A stretch of DNA of 34,268 bases from Oscillospiraceae bacterium (GTDB lineage Bacteria; Bacillota; Clostridia; Oscillospirales; Oscillospiraceae), in NCBI GenBank assembly GCA_031270395.1, contig JAISXU010000075.1:1-34268 (forward strand), written 5' to 3'. Of this stretch, positions 22,164 to 29,971 are shown one piece after another; the stretch's first letter is position 1; each line of letters opens with the position of its first letter. Under the pieces are notes generated by a model, which saw only the letters and a list, made by a program, of their open reading frames with translations, was not told the origin of the DNA and did no database searches. Made by a program: the position numbers and the translations under genes.

Positions 22164-22981
22164 TGGATACTGACGAAAAAGCTCATTTTCAGTTTATCCA
22201 GCCCCCACGTATTGAACCTTGTAGACAGCTTCAGGCGAGTGCCTTTAAGCGCATCGCTGAAAAACCTGACAGTTTCGACCTTGCGGATATTTGGCGACCA
22301 ATCTTTCAGTTTTTGCGCGTTGCTTACGTAGAAAAACATTTCAGAACCCTTGTTTCCGGTTTTGCGCACCATTCGATTGGAGACTTTAAGTGCTGTTTTT
22401 GGTTGCGCATCAAAATACAGCTCGCCGCGCGGAAAATGCTCCGCGATGCGGGCGAACAGTTCCCGGAGCCGCGATTCCTCAAAATAGTGGAACAGCCCGC
22501 CCGCGAGGATAAACACGCTGCCGTCTGCGGCGGCTTCGACCTCGTCAAGCCACGCGTAATCGAGCATCGACCGGGCGATGTCGCCGCCGCGCTCGGGCGG
22601 CGCTATGAACCGATGGCGAAACGCCACGGCGTCCGGCAGGTCGAGGTTGTACCAACGGACGGTGTCATCGTCTATGCGGCTTAGAGTCGTGTCAAGCCCC
22701 GAGCCGAGGTTGACGACCGTGCCGCCCGGATGCTCGCGCAGATATGCCAGGCAACGCTCTTCAAGCATTTTGGCACGGAATAGGCAGCAGAGGCTCACGT
22801 ATTCCGTGGCGTAGTTTTTGTCTATCTGCGTGAAATCATAATCCATACCGTCTACGATCCGAATTGCCTCCTCATCGCGCATAAGATGAGGGAACATTCG
22901 GCTCGCCTTGGCACGTCCGTAAAGGGGTAAAAGCATAGTTGACTGAACGGTTTGTTCCTGCAGTCCGATGTTGTTATCCAT
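22157..22981 (-). CDS. PPM/LCM-type SAM-dependent O-methyltransferase (274 aa)
   Basis: A methyltransferase of the leucine carboxyl methyltransferase-like family. It has the motif TVVNLGSGLDTTLSRID (about 88-104), then YNLDLPD (111-117), and SVFILAGGLFHYFEE, which are the three hallmarks. The ATG at 22981 with AAGGAAG upstream gives 274 aa; the longer frame runs into ABC coding sequence and lacks similarity. Bacterial relatives methylate small molecules, often carboxyl or hydroxyl groups, in secondary-metabolite and chelator pathways. Position between an ABC pair and EcfT suggests action on the transported ligand, but this is inference. It is unrelated in sequence to the methyltransferase at 18693-19313. 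Confidence 0.85.
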   Translation of the reverse strand: MDNNIGLQEQTVQSTMLLPLYGRAKASRMFPHLMRDEEAIRIVDGMDYDFTQIDKNYATEYVSLCCLFRAKMLEERCLAYLREHPGGTVVNLGSGLDTTLSRIDDDTVRWYNLDLPDAVAFRHRFIAPPERGGDIARSMLDYAWLDEVEAAADGSVFILAGGLFHYFEESRLRELFARIAEHFPRGELYFDAQPKTALKVSNRMVRKTGNKGSEMFFYVSNAQKLKDWSPNIRKVETVRFFSDALKGTRLKLSTRFNTWGLDKLKMSFFVSIQW

Positions 22982-23007
22982 CTCGGTAATTCTTCCTTTC
23001 TGTCCGT

Positions 23008-24792
23008 TTAGCCGGGACTCGTTTCCGTTCTTCGTCTGCTCCAACCACGGCTCGTTTCTCTTGCGGTAACGAAGTCGCGGTAGATGCCGGGTTGCTCGAT
23101 CAGCACATCGTGCGTCCCTTGCTGAGCGATAGTACCCTCGGAGACGACGAGTATCTTGTCGGCATAGCGGATAGTGTTCAGTCGGTGAGCGATAACGAGC
23201 AGCGTTTTCCCTCTGCACAGCTCGCTGATGGCTTCCTGGATATAGCTCTCGTTGTCCGCGTCTACGCTGGCGGTTGCCTCATCGAGGATGACGATGGGCG
23301 CGTCTTTGAGAATGCAGCGGGCGATGGATATGCGTTGCTTCTCCCCGCCGGACAGCGTCGCACCGCCCTCTCCTATGACTGTTTGGAAGCCGTCGGGCAG
23401 TGCCATTATGAAGTCGTAGCAACGTGCTTTCTTGGCAGCTTCTACTATTTCTGCTTCCGTAGCGTCCGGGCGTCCCATACTGATGTTGTTGTAAACGGTG
23501 TCTTGGAACAGATACACCCGCTGAAAGACCATGCTGATATGCCGCATCACATCGCTGAGCGGCACATCCCTGATGTCCTTACCACGGATACGCACACTGC
23601 CGGAGCCCACGTCCCAGAAGCGGGCGAGCAGATTTGCAACGGTCGTCTTGCCGCCGCCGGACGGACCGACCAGCGCGAGCATTTTGTTCCGCTCCAAAGA
23701 GAAGGATACGCCGTGAAAGATGTCCTTGTCGCCGTACCCGAAGGTTACGTCTTGGAACTCTACCTCTGCGGCGTCGCCTGCCTGCCGGCCAGGCGGGCTC
23801 TGCTGCGGGATGCGGTCCTTGCCCTCGTCGGGTAGCTGTTTCTCCGCGAATACGGCTTCCAAGCGGTCAAGGCAGGAGTTCATCACGGTGAGACGCGGGC
23901 TTTGCCCATAGAAGGATTTGAGCGGCGCGAACACATCAAACACAAAGAGCAGGACGCCGACAATGAAGATGGCGGGGATCATATCGACGGCGTTGAGGAA
24001 CAATGACAGCGCGATCAGGACGGCGGTTCCGACGCCGAAAACGGAGTTGACCCACGTCATCGGCGGGATGAGCGACTTTTCCAGTTCCAGGTTGACGCGG
24101 CAGGTCTCGCGGAAGCTGTCGGAAAGCTCCTTCGATTTTTCGCCCAAGAGATTATACGCTTTGGTGATACCGATGCCCTCGATGTAGTCAAGAGACGCGT
24201 TGGTAAGGTCTTCCTGCTGTTGCTGCCGCTTCGCCGACTCCCGCAGCGCGCCCTTGCGCAGCCAACTCGCGAACGGCTGAGTCGCCGCGATGACGACTAC
24301 GGCGGCAAGTGCAAGCCAAATATTGAATACAAGCAAAAACGCCACCATAATAACCTGCGCGAACAGATAGCCCATCAAGTCGGCGAGTACCGTCATGCAG
24401 TTGTTTTCCACAAAACCCATATCGGAGGTCAGCACGGCGCTGATCTTGCCAATGTTGCCCTCGGTGAAGTAGCCCATCGGAAGCCGGCGCAGGTGCGCGC
24501 CCAGTTCCATCCGCTTATCCGCCATCACGATAAACCCGGCGGAGGCTTGCAGCTTGTTCTCAATGTGTTGAAACAACGTTTGCAGCGCCACGCACACGAC
24601 GATAGCGATACCGATGCGCAGACACAGCGTCGCGTCCGCCGTGCCGTCGTAAAAGCGCCTGAGCACGACAAACGCCAGTCCGACAGGGCCGCGAAGGAAT
24701 ATGGCTTTGAGCAGCGCGAACACAAAGGCGAGGGTTATCCGCCCCCTGTACTTGCCCGAAAATTTGAGAATACGACTGATTAAAGCTATCAT
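23008..24792 (-). CDS. Exporter-fold ABC half-transporter, first pair, subunit B (594 aa)
   Basis: Six-helix membrane domain (about 20-310) and an NBD with Walker A GPSGGGKTT near 375, signature LSGGEKQR near 485, Walker B IVILDEATASVD and H-loop LLVIAHRLNT. The catalytic motifs are complete; the D-loop is ASVDADNE. It ends in SRGWSRRRTETSPG, with the GW also seen in its paralogue at 8684-10444. The ATG at 24792 makes an ATGA overlap with the A-subunit gene and follows GGAGG at eight bases. The linker before the NBD holds PPGRQAGDA, encoded by a near-palindrome (23777-23797), perhaps another repeat insertion. Forms a heterodimer with 24789-26528. Confidence 0.9.
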   Translation of the reverse strand: MIALISRILKFSGKYRGRITLAFVFALLKAIFLRGPVGLAFVVLRRFYDGTADATLCLRIGIAIVVCVALQTLFQHIENKLQASAGFIVMADKRMELGAHLRRLPMGYFTEGNIGKISAVLTSDMGFVENNCMTVLADLMGYLFAQVIMVAFLLVFNIWLALAAVVVIAATQPFASWLRKGALRESAKRQQQQEDLTNASLDYIEGIGITKAYNLLGEKSKELSDSFRETCRVNLELEKSLIPPMTWVNSVFGVGTAVLIALSLFLNAVDMIPAIFIVGVLLFVFDVFAPLKSFYGQSPRLTVMNSCLDRLEAVFAEKQLPDEGKDRIPQQSPPGRQAGDAAEVEFQDVTFGYGDKDIFHGVSFSLERNKMLALVGPSGGGKTTVANLLARFWDVGSGSVRIRGKDIRDVPLSDVMRHISMVFQRVYLFQDTVYNNISMGRPDATEAEIVEAAKKARCYDFIMALPDGFQTVIGEGGATLSGGEKQRISIARCILKDAPIVILDEATASVDADNESYIQEAISELCRGKTLLVIAHRLNTIRYADKILVVSEGTIAQQGTHDVLIEQPGIYRDFVTARETSRGWSRRRTETSPG

Positions 24793-26528
24793 ACCGCGCC
24801 TCCTTCCGCGCTCACCTTCCAGCGCATACTGCTCTCCGCCGCGTTCCACAGCTTTTGATAGACGGGAGACGACGCAAGCAGCTCCGTGTGCGTCCCGGCG
24901 GCGCTGAGATGTCCCGCATCAAGCACGCAAATTAAATCGGCATCCACAATGGAGTGCAGTCGGTGTGCGATAACGACGACCGTCTTGTTGGCGATGAGCT
25001 CTGCGATGGCGTCGTTCATCTTCTCCTCGTTTTCCGGATCCATAAAGGCGGTGGCTTCGTCGAGTACGATGACCGGCGCGTTTTTGAGTATGGCTCTGGC
25101 CAGCGAGACGCGCTGCCGTTCTCCGCCGGAAAGCTGCCTGTCTCCGGCCACGGTGTGTATGCCCTTGTCAAGACGCGCGAGGAAATCCCCGCACTGCGCT
25201 TTCTCCGCTGCGGCGATGACCTCCGCTTCGCTCGCGTCCGGCTTGCCCAGCCGGATATTCTCAAATAGGCTTATGCGGAACAGAAACTGCTCCTGCCCGA
25301 CAAACGAGATTTCATTGTTGAGCGCTTCGAGGCTCATATCCGTGATGTCCTGCCCGCCCAGCTTCACCGCGCCGCCCGTCACGTCGTAGAAGTGGACGAG
25401 CAGCTTTGCCAGCGTGGACTTGCCGCTGCCCGATTCCCCTACCAGCGCGATGAGGCTGCCCTCCCGCGCCTTGAAGCTGACACCGTGCAGCACTTCTTCA
25501 TCCTTGTAGGCAAAGCGCACGTCCTCAAACGCTATGCCGTGGTCTTTGCCGGTGAACGGTTTGTCGGTCTGTTGCAGCGGCGGGGCGGACAGCTTTTCTT
25601 CCAACGCGTTGATCTTGAAGTTGATCTGCGGCATCGTGGACATAAAGCTGAGCGCTTTGATGAACAGCGGCCCGATGGAAAACGCCATACACAGTATCAG
25701 TACCAAATCAGGCAGACTTGAATGTCCTTGCAGCACGAGGTACGCGCCTATCGGGAGCAGCACCAGCGCCAAGCAGGGCAGGATGCTCATATAGAACGCC
25801 ATCCAGGGCCAGCACGGCTTGTACCACGCCAGAGTGAAGTCCCGGTAGCCCTTGACGTCGGTCTCGAAGCGGCGATAGCTCTCGCTTTCGCGGTTGAAGA
25901 CCTTGACGACCTCCATACCGTTTATGTACTCCACGATGGTGTTGTTCATCTTGTCGTTGGAGGCGTACCAGTTGGGCATCTCCGCCATACCGACCTTGTA
26001 CATCAGCGCCATCGCGACGATGCCCGCCGGAAGCGAACCGAGAGCGAGCAGCGCCAGCTTCCAATCCACGATGAACATCGCGGCGTACACCAGCACCGGC
26101 ACCGCCAGATTGCTCAGTCCCTCGGGCAGCGAGTGCGCCAGCAGCAGCTCCAGGTTGTCGATCTCATCGACGAAGGTTTTCTTCAACGCGCCGACGCCGA
26201 TATCCTGAATTGTACCAAGCGGCTGGTTTTCCAGCTTCCCTTGCAGAGTGATACGCAGATTTTTCAGCGTGTTGTACGCCGATACGTGCGACCTGTCAAG
26301 CCCCTTGAGATAGAAGATCGCGTAAACGACGCCGCAAACGGCGATGGCGGCGACTATCGCCGCCGCGAAATTAAAGGAAATCGGTTCCCGCGCCAAATAG
26401 GGTTTGATGATTTGGTACGCGAGGAAAAACGGAGCGACGCTCGCTACAAGTGCGATGAACATCAGGACGATCGCGAAGTAGGTCGTTTTGCGGAACTCAC
26501 CCGCGTATTCGAGCACTTTTTTGAACAA
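24789..26528 (-). CDS. Exporter-fold ABC half-transporter, first pair, subunit A (579 aa)
   Basis: First gene after the AraC-type regulator. The start is TTG at 26528 (MFKKVLEYAGEF), behind a GGAGAGAGGG stretch; an ATGATG nearby is in another frame. The membrane domain spans about 15-300. The NBD has Walker A GESGSGKST near 361, signature LSGGERQR, Walker B VIVLDEATAFMD and H-loop VVVIAHRLHS. The D-loop AFMDPENE replaces the usual ASLDPENE, as in the A subunit of the second pair (AFSDPENE). I recall a similar AF-D pattern in siderophore importers of the YbtP/IrtA type; this needs alignment. Regulator-plus-ABC-pair order is the same as ybtA-ybtP-ybtQ. Confidence 0.9.
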   Translation of the reverse strand: MFKKVLEYAGEFRKTTYFAIVLMFIALVASVAPFFLAYQIIKPYLAREPISFNFAAAIVAAIAVCGVVYAIFYLKGLDRSHVSAYNTLKNLRITLQGKLENQPLGTIQDIGVGALKKTFVDEIDNLELLLAHSLPEGLSNLAVPVLVYAAMFIVDWKLALLALGSLPAGIVAMALMYKVGMAEMPNWYASNDKMNNTIVEYINGMEVVKVFNRESESYRRFETDVKGYRDFTLAWYKPCWPWMAFYMSILPCLALVLLPIGAYLVLQGHSSLPDLVLILCMAFSIGPLFIKALSFMSTMPQINFKINALEEKLSAPPLQQTDKPFTGKDHGIAFEDVRFAYKDEEVLHGVSFKAREGSLIALVGESGSGKSTLAKLLVHFYDVTGGAVKLGGQDITDMSLEALNNEISFVGQEQFLFRISLFENIRLGKPDASEAEVIAAAEKAQCGDFLARLDKGIHTVAGDRQLSGGERQRVSLARAILKNAPVIVLDEATAFMDPENEEKMNDAIAELIANKTVVVIAHRLHSIVDADLICVLDAGHLSAAGTHTELLASSPVYQKLWNAAESSMRWKVSAEGGAV

Positions 26529-26609
26529 TTCTGCATCATCCCTCTCTCCGAGTGTATACGGACGCCCGGCGTCCGGCGCGACAAGCCCCGAAAGTCGTGA
26601 CTAACCACA

Positions 26610-26624
26610 GGCGTATTATACGCC
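26610..26624 (-). promoter_or_regulatory. Likely regulator-dependent promoter of the transport cluster, with palindrome on the -10 box
   Basis: TATAAT on minus (26620-26615) sits inside the palindrome GGCGTA-TTA-TACGCC (26610-26624). No TTGACA-like -35 is present at 17 bp, as expected for an activator-dependent promoter. The leader also holds a perfect 8-bp hairpin, CGGACGCC/GGCGTCCG (26559-26575). The region lies between the AraC-type gene and the first ABC gene. Confidence 0.5.
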
Positions 26625-26660
26625 GTTTCGCGCTGAAATGCTATCTGATTAAGGCGCAAA

Positions 26661-27842
26661 TTATCTTTTTAAGACGGAAACTTTTCTGTAGTCCGTCGGA
26701 CTCGCGCCGAATACGGACTTAAACGCGGACGAAAATCTGGCGTGGCTGTCGTAACCCACCTTTGCCGCGATGTCCGCGATGGCGCCGCCGGTCTCGCGGA
26801 GCATTACAGCCGCCGCTTGCAGGCGGTACTCCCGCATATACGTTTGGATCGGCGTTCCGAATACGGATTTGAAGCAGGTTTTCATCGCGGTGAGCGGGAT
26901 GCCGAACCGCTCGGAGAGCGACTCGAGCGTAAACGCCTCGTCCATATGGGCCGTCATATACCGCTGTATCGCCTTTACCGCGTCCACACGCGTTTTGTAA
27001 AAATAGCGCCGGGCGCCGCTTCCGTTTGCTTCGGCGGCGCTGAGAAACATCAGGAGTTCTATCGCCTTCAACTTAATATAGCTCTCCTTCATCGCGTCAG
27101 GCGCGCCATAAAGCTCCGAAAATACGTGTTCGATCGACTCCGTGCCGCGCATGATGAAATACGGGCGTTCCGCGGGCAGTCTGTCCTTCAGTGCGCGCAG
27201 GTCTATGGGGATCGTCCCCAGCGCCGCCGATAATTCGTCAATGCTTCTTGACGCGCGCGTCACGTCTATGAGCATGGAGACGCCGTGGTAGTGCGCCAAC
27301 GGAAACCGCGACGATTTCAAAATCGACGACACCGCGTTGACGGACAGATCTCCCTCGCCGAGGTAAGCGCACTCGCCGTTTTTGAACTCGCACTCAAAGC
27401 GCCCCTCGCGGCAGTGGTTGATCTCCAGAAGGTCCGCCGCGTCGGAAATTATGACGCTGTCGTGATCCGTGACGTAGGACATATGGAGGTCGTTGTAAAA
27501 CAGCCGCATCCCGGGGAAGACGTCATAAACCGTAATGATCCCGTTGCCGGATTCGTTTTCAAGCTGAAACACGGCGAAGCCGTCCCGCTTGAACGTCAGC
27601 GTCGCGTCAGGCCCGAGCAGACCGGCCAGTATCCGGACGTCGGAAAATATCGCCGGCTCCCTCCCGCCGTCGTGACGCCTCACCCTGTCGTCCGCGGGCT
27701 TCTCCGCCCCGCGCGGTACGCCCCACGCGCGCCCAAGGCGGATGAGCCCCTCGATTCTGCCGTCCTCGCACAGCTTATGTATGCGGCGCTCCGAAACGCC
27801 CCAGGCGAGCGCCGTCTCACGCACCGATAAATACTCTTTCAC
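26661..27842 (-). CDS. AraC-family regulator (PchR/YbtA-like) with extra N-terminal HTH
   Basis: The product is 393 aa from a GTG at 27842, which follows TTGGAGG by seven bases; an upstream TTG in the same frame overlaps the ribosome binding site. Residues about 5-45 (VRETALAWGVSERRIHKLCEDG) form an excisionase/MerR-like HTH. The middle contains YIKLKAIELLMFLSA, a segment typical of PchR-like siderophore-sensing AraC proteins. The C-terminal 100 residues are the AraC double HTH, ending IADIAAKVGYDSHARFSSAF and SPTDYRK. By analogy with PchR and YbtA it should bind the transported ligand, or a metal complex, and activate the transport cluster downstream. It has its own promoter at 27880-27908. 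Confidence 0.9.
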   Translation of the reverse strand: MKEYLSVRETALAWGVSERRIHKLCEDGRIEGLIRLGRAWGVPRGAEKPADDRVRRHDGGREPAIFSDVRILAGLLGPDATLTFKRDGFAVFQLENESGNGIITVYDVFPGMRLFYNDLHMSYVTDHDSVIISDAADLLEINHCREGRFECEFKNGECAYLGEGDLSVNAVSSILKSSRFPLAHYHGVSMLIDVTRASRSIDELSAALGTIPIDLRALKDRLPAERPYFIMRGTESIEHVFSELYGAPDAMKESYIKLKAIELLMFLSAAEANGSGARRYFYKTRVDAVKAIQRYMTAHMDEAFTLESLSERFGIPLTAMKTCFKSVFGTPIQTYMREYRLQAAAVMLRETGGAIADIAAKVGYDSHARFSSAFKSVFGASPTDYRKVSVLKR

Positions 27843-27879
27843 GGTCGGAGCCTCCAATAATAGCTTCTATTCGCCGCTC

Positions 27880-27908
27880 ATATTATACGAAGCTCCGCAC
27901 TGTGTCAA
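27880..27908 (-). promoter_or_regulatory. Promoter of the AraC-type regulator gene
   Basis: On minus: TTGACA (27908-27903), 17 bp, TAATAT (27885-27880). An overlapping TATAAT at 15-bp spacing is an alternative -10. AATAG-AAG-CTATT lies shortly downstream, before the ribosome binding site. Confidence 0.6.
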
Positions 27909-27918
27909 GAACCATTTC

Positions 27919-28095
27919 GTTTGCAAGCGCTTCGCGCTTACAAACGAGTTACGAAGGGTTGAATCTCGCCGTGCGCGGCTCGCAGAGTGTCAGTAGATGG
28001 AAATGAATTCCATCTACTGACGGAGATATAACAATTTTTGCATCGTCGCACGGGGCGCACTCCTACGCAAAAATTCTTTTCGCCACAGCGAAAAG
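27919..28095. other. Run of four inverted repeats in the araC-hisZ gap
   Basis: The gap 27843-28232 has no gene. Between the two divergent promoters lie four consecutive inverted repeats: 27919-27930/27934-27945 (one mismatch), 27989-28002/28008-28021 (14 bp perfect), 28033-28041/28067-28075 (AATTTTTGC/GCAAAAATT) and 28076-28083/28088-28095 (CTTTTCGC/GCGAAAAG). None has the T-tract of a simple terminator. It may be a chain of miniature elements or a structured RNA. Confidence 0.7.
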
Positions 28096-28147
28096 GACGT
28101 AAGAGCGATCACGAGTACAAACGAATTTATTCGCTGTCAATGCGATG

Positions 28148-28176
28148 TTGAAAACGCGCGGGATGTGGTGTATACT
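28148..28176 (+). promoter_or_regulatory. Promoter of the his operon
   Basis: TTGAAA (28148-28153), 17 bp, TATACT (28171-28176), about 55 bp before the hisZ start. No T-box or His-rich leader peptide was seen. Confidence 0.7.
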
Positions 28177-28232
28177 GTCCGCAGCATGACGCGCGGCGCG
28201 GTTCGGCGCGTCGGATTAGGGGGCGGGCGCGA

Positions 28233-29342
28233 GTGACATTTAGCGAGGATGTATTAAAGGGTGAGGAGCTGGCGGTCGTCCGTCTGCGTTCACTCTACAG
28301 CCGGTACGGTTATACGCGGTTCGGCATGAGCAAGTTCGAGGAATACGAGCTGTATTCGCGCAATAAGAGCTTTCTCCCGTCCGGCAACATCATTACGTTT
28401 ACGGACGCCGGCGGTAAGCTGATGGCGCTGCGTCCGGACGTCACGCTGTCGATAGTCAAGGCCGCGCCGGGCGGCGGGCCCCCGCGCAAGCTGTACTACA
28501 GCGAGAACGTGTACCGCCCGCTCCATAACGGGCGAGAGGTGCGCGAGCGGATGCAGGTCGGGCTGGAGTGCATCGGCGAGCTCGGGATATACGACGCCGG
28601 CGAGGTGATCATGCTGGCGGAGCGGAGCCTCGAGACGATCGGAGAGCGGCGGTGCCTGTGCGTTTCGCATATGGGCTTTCTCGGCGGACTGCTGGACGGC
28701 GCCGGCGTCGGAAGCGAACAGGGCGCCGAGCTGCTTAAATGCGTCAGCGGGCGAAATACCTCCGACATACGGCGTCTCGGCGAGGAATACGGACTGAGCG
28801 ACGAATTCTGCGAAAACCTGGCCGAGCTCGCGTCTCTGTACGGGCCGGTGGGCGAAAAGCTGGATATTCTGCGCTCGCTCAGTATCAATGGTGTGACGGA
28901 CGCGGCGCTTGACGAGCTCGAACAGACGTACCTCACGGCGCGGCGGCTCGGGGCGGGCGACGATATAAACATCGATTTCTCCATAGTAAACGACATGAAT
29001 TACTACAGCGGCATTATCTTTCAGGGCTTCGTCGAGGGCATTCCGTCGGCCGTGCTCTCCGGCGGCAGATATGATAAGCTGCTGCGTCGTTTCGGGAAGC
29101 ACGCGGGCGCAATCGGATTCGCGGTCTATGTGGATCTGCTCGAGCGGCCGGGCGGTCAGTCCGGGAAGCTCGATGTGGACGTGCTGCTGCTTTACGGGGA
29201 GGACGACGACCCCCTGGAGCTCGCCGGCGCTGTGCGCGCCATAGCGGAGGGCGGGGAGAGCGTGCGCGCCACGAGCGAGGCCGGAGATACGAGATACGGG
29301 CGGCTTTTGAGCCTGTCGGAATGGAGGAGCGCGAACACTTGA
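28233..29342 (+). CDS. hisZ: ATP phosphoribosyltransferase regulatory subunit
   Basis: HisZ is a histidyl-tRNA synthetase paralogue without aminoacylation activity. It joins short HisG to make the active, histidine-regulated first enzyme of histidine synthesis. The 369-aa product has RPDVTLSIVKA (about 69-79), the motif-2 remnant RKLYYSENVYRP (about 85-96) and the motif-3 remnant GGRYDKLLRRFG with AIGFAVYVD (about 280-303). Length is normal for HisZ, shorter than HisS (about 420) and without its anticodon-binding domain. The GTG start at 28233 follows AGGGGGC. Its stop overlaps the hisG start (TTGA). Confidence 0.93.
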   Translation: MTFSEDVLKGEELAVVRLRSLYSRYGYTRFGMSKFEEYELYSRNKSFLPSGNIITFTDAGGKLMALRPDVTLSIVKAAPGGGPPRKLYYSENVYRPLHNGREVRERMQVGLECIGELGIYDAGEVIMLAERSLETIGERRCLCVSHMGFLGGLLDGAGVGSEQGAELLKCVSGRNTSDIRRLGEEYGLSDEFCENLAELASLYGPVGEKLDILRSLSINGVTDAALDELEQTYLTARRLGAGDDINIDFSIVNDMNYYSGIIFQGFVEGIPSAVLSGGRYDKLLRRFGKHAGAIGFAVYVDLLERPGGQSGKLDVDVLLLYGEDDDPLELAGAVRAIAEGGESVRATSEAGDTRYGRLLSLSEWRSANT

Positions 29343-29971
29343 GCGAAATGATCAACATCGCGCTGCCAAAGGGCAGGCTGGGCGAACGCGTGTACGCCAT
29401 ATTTGAGGCGGCGGGCCGCGGCTGCCGCTCCGTCACGGAGGACAGCCGCAAGCTGTTTTTTGAGGACGAGACGGCGCGCGTGCGGTATTTTCTCGTGAAG
29501 CCGTCGGACACGCATATATACGTGGAGCGGGGCGCCGCGGACATCGGCGTAGTCGGGAAGGACATCCTGCTCGAATACAGTCCGGACGTATACGAGCTCA
29601 TGGATCTGGGCGTCGGCGCGTGCCGCATGGTCGTGGCCGCGAAGAAAAACTTTGAGGACGAGACGGGCGGCGCGCTGCGCGTCGCCACAAAATTCGCGAA
29701 TATAGCGCGCGGGTATTACGACGGTCGCGGCAGGGAGATAGACATAATAAGGCTGGGCGGTTCCATTGAGCTCGCGCCGCTGACCGGTCTCTCAGACGTC
29801 ATAGTTGACATCATGGAGACGGGCAGGACGCTGCTCGACAACGGCATGGAGCCGATGCAGACGATAACCGACATCAGCGCGCGTCTCATAGCCAACAAGG
29901 TCAGCTACAGATTTAAGCACGCGGAAATAACCTCCCTGTGCGATGCGATACGGAGGTCGATCGGGAAATGA
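29339..29971 (+). CDS. hisG: ATP phosphoribosyltransferase catalytic subunit, short form
   Basis: Catalyses ATP + PRPP to phosphoribosyl-ATP, step one of histidine synthesis. The short form (210 aa) lacks the C-terminal regulatory domain and needs HisZ. It has INIALPKGRLGE at the N-terminus, DIGVVGKDIL in the middle and the PRPP-binding DVIVDIMETGRTLLDNGM. Several starts are possible. I choose TTG at 29339 because GGAGGAG (29323-29329) lies nine bases before it and it overlaps the hisZ stop as TTGA, matching the style of this operon; an ATG at 29348 or 29321 is less well placed. It overlaps hisD by 4 bp. Confidence 0.94.
   Translation: MSEMINIALPKGRLGERVYAIFEAAGRGCRSVTEDSRKLFFEDETARVRYFLVKPSDTHIYVERGAADIGVVGKDILLEYSPDVYELMDLGVGACRMVVAAKKNFEDETGGALRVATKFANIARGYYDGRGREIDIIRLGGSIELAPLTGLSDVIVDIMETGRTLLDNGMEPMQTITDISARLIANKVSYRFKHAEITSLCDAIRRSIGK

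Noticed and set aside
28021-28232. T-box or histidine attenuator upstream of hisZ
   Set aside because: No T-box core sequence, no His-rich leader peptide and no terminator with T-tract were found.
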